Shown here in pieces: positions 5,890 to 13,355 of a DNA stretch of 14,891 nucleotides. The stretch covers positions 1 to 14,891 of the forward strand of contig JAAYUP010000151.1 in the NCBI GenBank assembly GCA_012517635.1. Direction: 5' to 3'. A program made the position numbers and the translations under genes. The DNA comes from Candidatus Atribacter alterifermentans. GTDB taxonomy: Bacteria > Atribacterota > Atribacteria > Atribacterales > Atribacteraceae. The notes under the pieces are model-generated. The model searched no databases, was not told the origin of the DNA, and saw only the letters and a list, made by a program, of their open reading frames with translations. The stretch's first letter is position 1. Each line of letters begins with the position of its first letter.

Positions 5890-6729
5890 CTATTTCAAAA
5901 CCTTATAAAAAATCAAAGGTGTGAAGAAAACAATCCAGAAATTAAGAATAAAGTATCGTAAAAAATACCCCCAAAGCGAAATCGGAAAAATGACTTTCAT
6001 CCCAAGGTATAAAGCAATGACCATAATCATTCCTAATCCGTAATGCATCAACCGAGTTTTAAAGCTCAATGGTAAAACAAAATTGATTAGAGATTTTTCG
6101 AGAATCGTCCCACATAAAATACCCATAAGAGATCCGGCAACACGGGCTGATAAAGGGTCGGAAGAAAAAGAATAGAGTATCCCTCCTCCCAATAAGCTCA
6201 AGAAAAAAGCTCTGACTGGCATAAATTTCAATTTGAAGTTCTCAAGCCAATGAAATAAATACCAAAAAAAAAGAGCTATTACAAATCCTAAAACTGCACC
6301 ACCAATTACATCCCGTGGATAATGAACTCCTAAGTAAATCCGTGAAATTGAAACAAAAGAACTAATAATAATTGCTAAAAGGAAATAAATGATCTTGGGA
6401 TTAGAACAGGCTAAAAAAAAGCTAACAGTAGCTATCGATTGAGCATGCCCACTAGGAAACGAATTTCCTTCTGGATTTTCTAAAACTCGAAGTTCTGCAA
6501 ACTGAGGACGAGGAAGATTAAAAAACTCCTTTAAAGAAAAATTAATATACATTGAAAAAAAGATGACTATACCAAGTTGAATGGCAATCTTCTTGTTCAA
6601 ACATAGATAGACAAAAGTGAGAAAAAACAAATAAAATAATTCCGATCCTAAAAAGGAAAAAAATTGAAAAAGAAAATCTAAAGCCGGATTAGAAAATTGC
6701 TGCAAAAAAAGAATGAATTCTTCACTCAC
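5890..6729 (-). CDS. PAP2-type (type 2 phosphatidic acid) membrane phosphatase
   Basis: This 279-residue polytopic membrane protein carries the complete PAP2 acid phosphatase signature: KEFFNLPRP (K67, R74), SFPSGHAQS (S93, G94, H95) and SRIYLGVHYPRD (R130, H136, D140). H95 is the expected phosphoryl-accepting catalytic residue and H136-D140 the charge relay. About seven hydrophobic segments are spread over its length, including three or four C-terminal to the active-site core, which is longer than minimal PAP2 proteins. Likely substrates are lipid phosphates such as undecaprenyl diphosphate, phosphatidate or phosphatidylglycerophosphate, acted on at the outer face of the membrane; the sequence does not choose. 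Start is GTG at 6729, with AAGGA about 10 bases upstream. It follows feoB by 98 bases on the same strand and may be read through from the iron operon. Confidence 0.85.
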   Translation of the reverse strand: MSEEFILFLQQFSNPALDFLFQFFSFLGSELFYLFFLTFVYLCLNKKIAIQLGIVIFFSMYINFSLKEFFNLPRPQFAELRVLENPEGNSFPSGHAQSIATVSFFLACSNPKIIYFLLAIIISSFVSISRIYLGVHYPRDVIGGAVLGFVIALFFWYLFHWLENFKLKFMPVRAFFLSLLGGGILYSFSSDPLSARVAGSLMGILCGTILEKSLINFVLPLSFKTRLMHYGLGMIMVIALYLGMKVIFPISLWGYFLRYFILNFWIVFFTPLIFYKVLK

Positions 6730-6827
6730 ATTAAACGAATCCTTCTTTTCTCAAAATTTCTTATCTTTACATGAGATTCAATAAAGGGGAAATAATGAGA
6801 AACCTTAATCTTTTCACATTTGTCAAA

Positions 6828-8537
6828 TTATAAAACCAAATTTAATATTAATCCAGTAAGAGTTGAAGCAATAAGCATAATTATCGTCCCTTGAATCAGT
6901 TTTTTTACTCCAAGTTCTTTTAAAATTACCATAAAAGTTGCCACACAGGGAAAAAACATAGCCAACATTACTGATGAGATCACCAATTGTTTTACAGTGA
7001 GTTGTAAGGGGGCGAGTAAGCCCATGGCTATGTCTTTCCGAAGAAAACCAAGCACTAATACCAAGGAAACTTCGCTGGGAAGACCTAAATATTTTTGGAA
7101 AAAAGGACCGATAGCTCTCGCAATAGAGGGGAAAAGATTGGTCATAAATAAAAGATTAACTGCCAGAATTCCTATAGAAACAATTGGAAGGGCTTCTTTT
7201 AAAAATCCTTTCACTCGCAGCCATAATTTTGGAAAGAGTGTTTTCCAATAAGGGAAACGGTAAGGAGGTATTTCCAAAATAAGAGCAGGACGATACCCTT
7301 TTATGGTATATTTCAAAATTACCCCCAAGATAATCCACACTAGGAGAAGAATGAAATAAACCAACATGACCGGTAAAGTGCCGTATTCCCCTAAAACTCC
7401 AAAAATGAGAGCCTGTTGTGAAGCACAGGGAACAGCAATCGAAATTAAAACTGATATTATAAATCGCTCGGTTTTACTTTCCAATATTCTTGTTGACATT
7501 ATTCCCGGCACGTTGCATCCCAAACCTAATAAGGTGGGCACTATTGCATAACCATGTAAACCTATCCGGTGAAAAAAACCATCCAGCAAAACCGCTAAAC
7601 GAGGAAGGTAACCAGTATCTTCTAAAAGTCCAAGAATAAAATAAAAAGAAATAATATAGGGAAGAACAACTCCCAATTCAACATAAATTCCTGTGGAAAG
7701 CAGACCAAGCGATTGTTCAAAATCGATTTTTCCGTCAACCAGATGCCCAATTAAAATTGTTCTTAAAAAAGGCGAAAAAGACAAATACTTATCAAGACTC
7801 AACAAGAGAGGATAATAAAGCCGATAAAAAAGCGGGTCAAGAATATAATTTATAAGCCCTTCGCCAATAAACCGAACGAGCCAAAATACTCCATATAAAA
7901 CACCTAAACCAATGAGAAATCCACTAACTGGTGATAAAGTAGCTTCTTTTAAACGATCAACCCACGTCGGCTTTTTATAAGAAAATGATTGTACTGCTTG
8001 AATAACCTGACCTATTTCATGCCAACGTTCTTGATGAGAACTCGGCACGAGAGTTGGAATTTGAGCATGGTCAAGTGCTTGTAGAAGCCTCTTCATACCT
8101 TCCCCAGTCGTAGCGACTACTGGAATAACTGGTATGCCTAGAATTTTCGAAAGAGTTGGGATATCTATTTTGACTCCCCTTCTCCGAACCTCATCCCACA
8201 TGTTAAGAGCGATTACCATCGGTTTCTTTTTTTCTAAAAGCTCAAAAGTAAGATAAAGGTTTCGCTCGAGGTTACCAGCATCTATAACATTCACAACTAT
8301 ATCGGCCTCATCAATCAGTTTCCCAGCAATTCTTTCGGCTTCGGCATCGGCTTCTAAAGCATAAGTTCCAGGAGCATCAATTAACTCAAATTTTACCCCA
8401 TCACGACTTATTTGACTTCGAGAAATCTCAACCGTTGTTCCTGGATAGTTTGAAGATACCGCATAAATTCCACTTAACCGGGTAAAAAAAACGCTTTTCC
8501 CGACATTTGGATTCCCTGCTAAGACAATTTTTTTCAT
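6828..8537 (-). CDS. feoB: Ferrous iron transporter FeoB
   Basis: FeoB is an inner-membrane Fe(II) transporter with an N-terminal GTPase. G motifs are GNPNVGKS (8-15, G1), PGTTVE (32-37, switch I), DAPG (54-57, G3) and NMWD (112-115, G4). Gate-region landmarks are LLEDTGYLPR (304-313), GCNVPGIMSTR (340-350), VPCAS (369-373), FLRKDIA (498-504) and FFPCVATF (528-535), so the membrane domain is complete. At 569 residues it is shorter than E. coli FeoB (about 770), mainly through a short linker and C-terminus. Position 8 is Gly-Asn-Pro-Asn rather than the common Gly-Cys-Pro-Asn, and the PCSAR-type gate motif reads PCASQ. Its ATG overlaps the feoA stop as ATGA (8537-8534), indicating translational coupling. 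Fe(II) is the expected substrate given feoA, fur and a Fur box. Mn(II) transport is known for some FeoB variants. Confidence 0.95.
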   Translation of the reverse strand: MKKIVLAGNPNVGKSVFFTRLSGIYAVSSNYPGTTVEISRSQISRDGVKFELIDAPGTYALEADAEAERIAGKLIDEADIVVNVIDAGNLERNLYLTFELLEKKKPMVIALNMWDEVRRRGVKIDIPTLSKILGIPVIPVVATTGEGMKRLLQALDHAQIPTLVPSSHQERWHEIGQVIQAVQSFSYKKPTWVDRLKEATLSPVSGFLIGLGVLYGVFWLVRFIGEGLINYILDPLFYRLYYPLLLSLDKYLSFSPFLRTILIGHLVDGKIDFEQSLGLLSTGIYVELGVVLPYIISFYFILGLLEDTGYLPRLAVLLDGFFHRIGLHGYAIVPTLLGLGCNVPGIMSTRILESKTERFIISVLISIAVPCASQQALIFGVLGEYGTLPVMLVYFILLLVWIILGVILKYTIKGYRPALILEIPPYRFPYWKTLFPKLWLRVKGFLKEALPIVSIGILAVNLLFMTNLFPSIARAIGPFFQKYLGLPSEVSLVLVLGFLRKDIAMGLLAPLQLTVKQLVISSVMLAMFFPCVATFMVILKELGVKKLIQGTIIMLIASTLTGLILNLVL

Positions 8538-8815
8538 TTCTCTATTTTAACTTTAATCCGACTTGCAATCCCGCGCCCTAAGGCAAGGTCATGAGCATTA
8601 ATACGAATTACGATTGGTCCACCGACCAATATTTGGCTAATTTTCATTACTTTTTTACCAGGTACTATACCCATCGAACATAGCTTTCTCACCAATCCAT
8701 ATCCATGATCAATTTCGGTTATTGTTCCGATTTGACCAGGAAGCATATCAATTAGAGTAATACTTGAATCAGCTGATTTTGGAATTATGCATCGTTTTAG
8801 CTTCAATAAAACCAT
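8534..8815 (-). CDS. feoA: FeoA-type SH3-like accessory protein
   Basis: FeoA is a small cytoplasmic SH3-fold protein needed for FeoB-dependent Fe(II) uptake. The conserved course is visible: LIDMLPGQIGTITEI (21-35), the KLCSMGIVPGKKV segment (44-56), then GGPIVIRINAHDLALGRGIA (65-84). At 93 residues it exceeds the usual 75 or so by an N-terminal extension. The start is uncertain. The ATG at 8815 follows GGGG with no spacing, whereas an in-frame TTG at 8806 has that purine stretch 9 bases upstream and would give 90 residues. It lies 18 bases after fur and overlaps feoB by 4 bases. Confidence 0.92.
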   Translation of the reverse strand: MVLLKLKRCIIPKSADSSITLIDMLPGQIGTITEIDHGYGLVRKLCSMGIVPGKKVMKISQILVGGPIVIRINAHDLALGRGIASRIKVKIEK

Positions 8816-8833
8816 CCCCTTTAATATGAAATC

Positions 8834-9268
8834 TCATTGACATTTATCGCATAGTCCATAAAAATAAATTTGGTGAGATTCTATTTTAAATTGATAACGC
8901 TTGGATAATTCTCTTTCAAGATGAGAAATAAATTCACTTTCTCCCATAATCTCACTATAATCAACAACTCTCCCACATTTGTTACAGACCAAATGATGGT
9001 GATGAATTGGTTTTTGAGCAATTTCAAAGTGATCTTTTCCATCACCAAAATTAACCCGATGTAAAATTCCAATTTTGGTTAGTAAATCAAGATTACGATA
9101 AACTGTGGCAATTCCTGCTTTTTGGTTTCTTTTTTTAAGAAATTCATGAACTTCTTCAGCAGAGAGATGCTTCCGATTATCTTCAAATACTTCAACAATA
9201 GCCCTGCGAGAGGAGGTAAGTTTTATATTATTTTTTCTTAAAGTCTTTTGCCATTCTCTATCAGGCAT
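8834..9268 (-). CDS. fur: Ferric uptake regulator (Fur family)
   Basis: This 144-residue metalloregulator has an N-terminal winged helix (recognition helix within AGIATVYRNLDLL, 51-63) and a C-terminal dimerisation domain. Metal-site signatures are the histidine cluster IHHHHLVC (88-95), CxxC at C95/C98 and a second CxxC at C140/C143, the pair that forms the structural zinc site in many Fur proteins. HFEI (80-83) and the PIHHHHLVC context match Fur better than PerR or Zur. It heads the fur-feoA-feoB operon and a near-consensus Fur box lies just upstream, so it very probably senses Fe(II) and represses its own operon. The ATG at 9268 has a modest purine-rich GGTGAAGAG immediately before it. 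Confidence 0.9.
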   Translation of the reverse strand: MPDREWQKTLRKNNIKLTSSRRAIVEVFEDNRKHLSAEEVHEFLKKRNQKAGIATVYRNLDLLTKIGILHRVNFGDGKDHFEIAQKPIHHHHLVCNKCGRVVDYSEIMGESEFISHLERELSKRYQFKIESHQIYFYGLCDKCQ

Positions 9269-9281
9269 CTCTTCACCAACT

Positions 9282-9300
9282 TATAATGATAATCATTCTC
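9282..9300 (-). promoter_or_regulatory. Fur box operator
   Basis: TATAATGATAATCATTCTC matches the 19-base Fur consensus (GATAATGATAATCATTATC) at 17 of 19 positions and lies 13-32 bases upstream of the fur ATG. It sits just downstream of the predicted -10 element, over the expected start of transcription, where Fe-Fur binding would block polymerase. The flanking bases (CATTAACAATTATAATT) contain further partial hexamers, so the protected region may be longer. Confidence 0.85.
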
Positions 9301-9307
9301 ATTAACA

Positions 9308-9336
9308 ATTATAATTCTTCTCAACTTCAACTTCAA
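9308..9336 (-). promoter_or_regulatory. Promoter of fur-feoA-feoB
   Basis: Reading leftward, TTGAAG (9336-9331) is followed by a 17-base spacer and a perfect TATAAT (9313-9308). Transcription would start near 9301, inside or at the edge of the Fur box, and the leader would be about 33 bases. The Fur box position supports the assignment. Confidence 0.65.
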
Positions 9337-9438
9337 GTACATTGGTTTTTTTTAAAATATATTTCTTATCGATCAAGGAAAAAAATTAAACTTCTGTTCT
9401 GAAAATGCTGGAATAAGTGAAAAGTGATGAAGCAAAAA

Positions 9439-9500
9439 AAGGCACACCCCTTTTTGGGGGAGAGGTTGGATGGGGGTGGTTTCATCTTCATTTGGTATTC
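9439..9500. repeat. Degenerate relative of the composite repeat
   Basis: A GC-rich patch (CACCCC, five T, then GGGGGAGAGGTTGGATGGGGG) is followed by TTTCATCTTCATTTGGTATTC. This is the same order as the GGTGAGGGG and TTTTCATCCTCATCTGGTGCT blocks of the repeats at 149-236 and 3180-3230. The GCTGC/GCAGC stem is lost. The remainder of 9337-9575 is AT-rich, and the only reading frame in it (minus strand, about 73 codons) runs through this repeat and is not credible. Confidence 0.35.
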
Positions 9501-9575
9501 TCCTCGCCTAATATGAAGACAGGATAAGTTATTATAACCACTTTTTTCTTTTATTTCATTCATTTTTTTGTTTTC

Positions 9576-9604
9576 TTGCAATTTCATTTTAATTATGATA
9601 TATT
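9576..9604 (+). promoter_or_regulatory. Candidate promoter of the T-box leader and ilv operon
   Basis: TTGCAA (9576-9581, four of six) with a 17-base spacer and TATATT (9599-9604, five of six) would start transcription near 9611, about 55 bases before the T-box Stem I. An alternative -10, TATAGT, lies at 9616-9621 with no good -35. The region is AT-rich, so this is a candidate only. Confidence 0.35.
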
Positions 9605-9664
9605 TTTACTACTTTTATAGTATGGCTTAATGCATTTTCATTCTGAATTAAGCTTCTAAAAACT

Positions 9665-9927
9665 ATGAAGGGGCCCAGTAGGTATCGAAGGGGTCACAGA
9701 GAGCTTACAACTTGCTGAAAGTAAGCACCCGTATGAAATACCGAAACTCACCCTGGAGTTACAGGCTGAACGATTATCTATTAAGCCGGGTCGGGAACTC
9801 CCGTTATAGAGGATGGTATAGGCTTATGCCCGTACCTGCAATGAGTTGGCCGAAATGTTGGCAAATTGGGTGGTACCGCGGGGAAGTTCTTTGAACCCCT
9901 CGTCCCTGTGAGGACGAGGGGTTTTTT
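9665..9927 (+). promoter_or_regulatory. T-box riboswitch, probable tRNA-Leu (CUC specifier)
   Basis: The leader has the T-box hallmarks. Stem I shows AGTA (9677-9680) opening the specifier loop, GGTAT (9681-9685) paired with ATACC (9738-9742), GGGT (9691-9694) with ACCC (9727-9730), the conserved AGAGAGC (9698-9704), and an upper stem GCTTAC (9703-9708) with GTAAGC (9721-9726). After ATACC the 3' side of the specifier loop reads GAAACTCA, placing CTC (9747-9749, Leu) as specifier, followed by the usual purine. The T-box sequence TGGGTGGTACCGCGG is at 9867-9881. GGG before its TGGT bulge can pair with CCCCT (9896-9900), which is also the 5' arm of the terminator, giving the expected antiterminator/terminator choice. 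Uncharged tRNA-Leu should permit transcription of ilvDBNC. The Leu assignment rests on alignment of the loop by eye. Confidence 0.92.
9894..9927 (+). terminator. T-box regulatory intrinsic terminator
   Basis: CCCCTCGTCC (9896-9905) pairs perfectly with GGACGAGGGG (9912-9921) around CTGTGA and is extended by AA/TT. A run of six T (9922-9927) follows. This is the termination arm of the T-box switch, 68 bases ahead of the ilvD start. Confidence 0.93.
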
Positions 9928-9995
9928 GTTATTCTTATTCCCCCATATTCCTGATTCTTTGGGATAGTTATTAAAAATCATGAAGGAGGAATGTT

Positions 9996-11651
9996 ATGAA
10001 AAGTGATTTAATTAAAAAGGGACCCGACCGTTGTCCACACCGTTCCTTACTCTTTTCTACTGGAATATCACGCTCTGCAATGGAGAGACCTTTTGTTGGA
10101 ATAGCGAGTTCCTATTCTGATTTAGTTCCAGGACACATCCATATGCGTGAATTAGAGCGTTTTATCGAAAGAGGCATTGAAGCTGAAGGGGGAACCCCAT
10201 TTATTTTTGGAATCCCAGGTATATGTGACGGCATTTCTATGGGGCATGAAGGTATGCGATATTCTTTACCCAGCCGTGATGTAGTTGCTGACAGCATTGA
10301 AGCGGTTGCCAAAGGACATGCTCTGGATGGCTTAGTGCTCCTCACCAACTGTGACAAAATCACTCCAGGAATGCTCATGGCTGCAGCTCGCTTAAACATT
10401 CCTGCCATTGTCGTGACAGCTGGACCTATGCTTTCCGGTCGGTATCAGGGAAAAAAGCTATCCTTCGTTCGAGACACCTTTGAAGCAGTGGGGAAATATC
10501 ACGCTGGCCTCATCGATGAAAAAGAATTATATGCCTTGGAAATAGAAGCCTGTCCCGGGGGAGGATCTTGTCAGGGACTTTATACTGCGAATACAATGGC
10601 ATGCCTGACTGAAACCATGGGAATGAGTCTACCGGGATGTGGAACTGCTCCAGCGGTATTAGCCGAAAAACGAAGAATTAGCTACGAAAGTGGCAAACAA
10701 ATTGTTCATTTAATAAAACAAAATTTATCCCCTCAGACAATTCTCAACTCGATATCTCTCAAAAACGCAATTACTATGGATTTAGCCTTAGGCGGTTCTA
10801 CCAATACCGTGCTTCATCTATTAGCTTTAGCTAACGAGTTAGGCTTGAACGATATCAACCTTGATACTTTCAACCAACTCTCTTTGAAAGTTCCCCATTT
10901 AGTGCTTCTTCGTCCCGCGGGTGAGCTTTTTATGGAAGATCTGCATTTTGCAGGCGGAATTCCTGCCGTAGAGAAGATTCTTGGAAATTTAATTGAAGAC
11001 AATCTTACCGTGAGTGGGCTTTCGGTTAGAGAAATCCAAAATTCTGTTGAGTATGTTGACCATGAGATTATTCGATCTCGTGAAAATCCACATTCTCAAG
11101 AAGGCGGTATTGCAATATTAAAGGGTTCACTAGCTCCTGAAGGAGCCGTTATTAAACAATCTGGAGTCAGTCCAGATATGAAAATATTTCGTGGCAAAGC
11201 AATCTGTTTCGATAGCGAAGAAGATGCCATGGAAAAAATTACCAAGGGAAAAATCTCGAAGGGGAGTATCATTGTGATTCGATACGAAGGGCCAAAGGGA
11301 GGTCCAGGAATGAGAGAGATGTTAGCTCCAACCTCGGCTATAGTTGGAATGGGGCTTAGCCGTGATGTCGCCTTGGTTACTGATGGTCGTTTTTCTGGTG
11401 GAACCCGAGGACCTTGCGTTGGTCACATCGCCCCTGAAGCTTATGAAAGAGGACCGATTGCACTTGTCAAGGACGGTGACGAAATTCTCATTGATATTCC
11501 CTCCAGAAAATTAGAGTTCCTGATAAGTGATGAAGAAAAACAAAAACGGCAAAAACAATTGGTCATCCCCCCACCAAAATATACCTACGGCCTCCTCGGC
11601 CGTTATATTGAAAGAGCCCGGCCCACGTATCAAGGGGCGGCCATGAAGTGA
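9996..11651 (+). CDS. ilvD: Dihydroxy-acid dehydratase
   Basis: IlvD dehydrates 2,3-dihydroxy-isovalerate and 2,3-dihydroxy-3-methylvalerate to the keto-acid precursors of valine/leucine and isoleucine. Motifs: LVPGHIHM (43-50), ICDGISMGHEGM (76-87), SLPSRDVVADS (90-100), TNCDKITPGM (117-126, C119), PGGGSCQGLYTANTM (187-201, C192) and GRFSGGTRGPCVGHIAPEA near the C-terminus. At 551 residues it has normal length. The PGHIH segment has Gly where plant and mycobacterial 2Fe-2S enzymes have a third cluster cysteine. In this respect it resembles E. coli IlvD, an oxygen-sensitive 4Fe-4S enzyme, though the cluster type is inferred. GAAGGAGGA lies 5 bases before the ATG. It is the first gene after the T-box. 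Confidence 0.96.
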   Translation: MKSDLIKKGPDRCPHRSLLFSTGISRSAMERPFVGIASSYSDLVPGHIHMRELERFIERGIEAEGGTPFIFGIPGICDGISMGHEGMRYSLPSRDVVADSIEAVAKGHALDGLVLLTNCDKITPGMLMAAARLNIPAIVVTAGPMLSGRYQGKKLSFVRDTFEAVGKYHAGLIDEKELYALEIEACPGGGSCQGLYTANTMACLTETMGMSLPGCGTAPAVLAEKRRISYESGKQIVHLIKQNLSPQTILNSISLKNAITMDLALGGSTNTVLHLLALANELGLNDINLDTFNQLSLKVPHLVLLRPAGELFMEDLHFAGGIPAVEKILGNLIEDNLTVSGLSVREIQNSVEYVDHEIIRSRENPHSQEGGIAILKGSLAPEGAVIKQSGVSPDMKIFRGKAICFDSEEDAMEKITKGKISKGSIIVIRYEGPKGGPGMREMLAPTSAIVGMGLSRDVALVTDGRFSGGTRGPCVGHIAPEAYERGPIALVKDGDEILIDIPSRKLEFLISDEEKQKRQKQLVIPPPKYTYGLLGRYIERARPTYQGAAMK

Positions 11652-11667
11652 TTGTGAGGTGAATGCA

Positions 11668-13335
11668 TTGAAAATGAAGGGTGCTCAAATTATAATCGAA
11701 CTCTTGAAAAAAGAGGGAGTTACTACCATATTTGGCTATCCAGGTGGCTCAGTAATTGATATCTATGATGCCCTTTATGAATTTTCTGATATAAAACATA
11801 TCTTAGTACGTCATGAACAAGGAGCAGTTCATGCTGCCGATGGTTATGCCCGAACCACTGGTAAAGTAGGTGTTTGCATGGCAACTTCTGGACCAGGAGC
11901 CACTAATTTGGTCACTGGCTTGGCCAATGCCTATATGGACTCGATCCCTATCGTTGCTATTACCGGACAGGTGTCTACCCGTCTTATTGGAAAAGATGCT
12001 TTTCAAGAAGCTGATACAACTGGCATTACCATGCCGATCACCAAACACAATTTTTTAATAAAAAACATCTACGACCTCCCTTTAATTATAAGAGAAGCTT
12101 TTTTAATTGCTGCAACCGGTCGTCCTGGACCTGTTTTGGTTGATATCCCAAAAGATATTCAAATAGCTGAAATGGAATATAACTATCCAGAAAAATTGGA
12201 TATTCCTGGATATAAACCCACCTATCGTGGTCATATTCACCAGATCAATATGACAGCTCAAGTCCTAAAAGAGGCAAAAAAACCACTCCTTTATGTTGGT
12301 GGTGGCGTTATTACCTCTGAAGCATCGGAAATTCTTCTTGAGTTTGCAGAAAAAAACGATATTCCTGTTACCTATACCCTCATGGCAAAAGGAGCTATTC
12401 CGGAGGATCATCGACTTTCATTAGGATGGCTTGGAATGCACGGTTCTTACCATGCCAATAAGGCTATTATGAATTGTGACCTTTTGATTGCAGTTGGAAC
12501 CCGTTTTGATGATCGGGTTACCGGCAATACTGCTACCTTTGCTAACCAGGCTAAGATCGTGCATATTGATATCGATCCAGCCGAAATAGGTAAAAATGTC
12601 AAGATCCATATCCCCATTGTTGGTGACGCTCGTAGTATTCTCAACGAACTCAACAAAAAAACTGAGGCAAAAAAACATGATGATTGGTTAGAAATAATTG
12701 AAAAATGGAAAAAAGAATACATACAAAAACCTCCAGCCGAAAATGAAATGGTAGCCCAGACTATTATCGAATCGGTCTATCAGGCAACCCAGGGGGATGC
12801 TATTTTGGTTACCGATGTTGGTCAGCATCAAATGTGGGCAGCGAAACACTTTCTCTGCCATCGACCTCGCCGTTGGGCTAGTTCAGGTGGTCTTGGAACT
12901 ATGGGATTTGGCCTTCCAGCAGCTATTGGTGCTCAAATCGGCAACCCTAACCAGACTGTTGTTCTTTTTAGTGGTGATGGAAGTATTATGATGAAAATTC
13001 AAGAATTGGTTACCGCCGTCAATAATTGTCTTCCTCTTAAAATATTTGTTTTGAACAATAATTATCTGGGCATGGTAAGACAGTGGCAGGAGTGTTTTTT
13101 TAATTGTCGTTATTCATCAACCCATATTATCAATCCTGATCTTGCCAATCTTGCTCAAGCTTTTGGTGCTGAGGGAATCTCGGTTCAAAACCAAGAGGAA
13201 CTCGATAGGGCTATACATAGGGCTTTGGAAGTTAAAGACCACCCAATTCTTGTTGATTGTCATATCAATAAAGAAACAAATGTGTATCCTTTTGTGCCTC
13301 CAGGAAAATCATTAGATGAAATGATTTTGGAATAA
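11668..13335 (+). CDS. ilvB: Acetohydroxyacid synthase, large catalytic subunit
   Basis: IlvB condenses pyruvate with pyruvate or 2-oxobutyrate using thiamine diphosphate, the committed step of the pathway. The N-terminal TPP pyrimidine domain has FGYPGGSVIDIYDAL and RHEQGAVHAADGYAR, the latter with the catalytic glutamate (about residue 50). The central domain carries GTRFDDRVTG. The TPP pyrophosphate domain has GDGSIMMKIQEL (GDG at about 435) and NNNYLGMVRQWQ (about 462). It is full length. A GTG at 11659 would overlap its own ribosome binding site (GAGGTG, 11656-11661), so I prefer TTG at 11668, 6 bases downstream. ATG at 11674 is also possible. It follows ilvD by 16 bases and precedes its regulatory subunit by 20 bases. 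Confidence 0.95.
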   Translation: MKMKGAQIIIELLKKEGVTTIFGYPGGSVIDIYDALYEFSDIKHILVRHEQGAVHAADGYARTTGKVGVCMATSGPGATNLVTGLANAYMDSIPIVAITGQVSTRLIGKDAFQEADTTGITMPITKHNFLIKNIYDLPLIIREAFLIAATGRPGPVLVDIPKDIQIAEMEYNYPEKLDIPGYKPTYRGHIHQINMTAQVLKEAKKPLLYVGGGVITSEASEILLEFAEKNDIPVTYTLMAKGAIPEDHRLSLGWLGMHGSYHANKAIMNCDLLIAVGTRFDDRVTGNTATFANQAKIVHIDIDPAEIGKNVKIHIPIVGDARSILNELNKKTEAKKHDDWLEIIEKWKKEYIQKPPAENEMVAQTIIESVYQATQGDAILVTDVGQHQMWAAKHFLCHRPRRWASSGGLGTMGFGLPAAIGAQIGNPNQTVVLFSGDGSIMMKIQELVTAVNNCLPLKIFVLNNNYLGMVRQWQECFFNCRYSSTHIINPDLANLAQAFGAEGISVQNQEELDRAIHRALEVKDHPILVDCHINKETNVYPFVPPGKSLDEMILE

Positions 13336-13355
13336 TTTTAATAAGGAGATGTGCC

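Noticed and set aside
5734..5961. Plus-strand reading frame of about 75 codons
   Set aside because: It runs through the interspersed repeat copy B and into the 3' end of the PAP2 gene on the other strand, and has no ribosome binding site. It is a product of the repeat, not a gene.
9366..9587. Minus-strand reading frame of about 73 codons between fur and the T-box
   Set aside because: It covers the degenerate repeat and low-complexity AT-rich DNA, has no good ribosome binding site and shows no recognisable motif.
9712..9981. Short reading frames on both strands within the T-box leader
   Set aside because: The DNA is fully explained by the T-box structure and its terminator. The frames read through conserved RNA elements.
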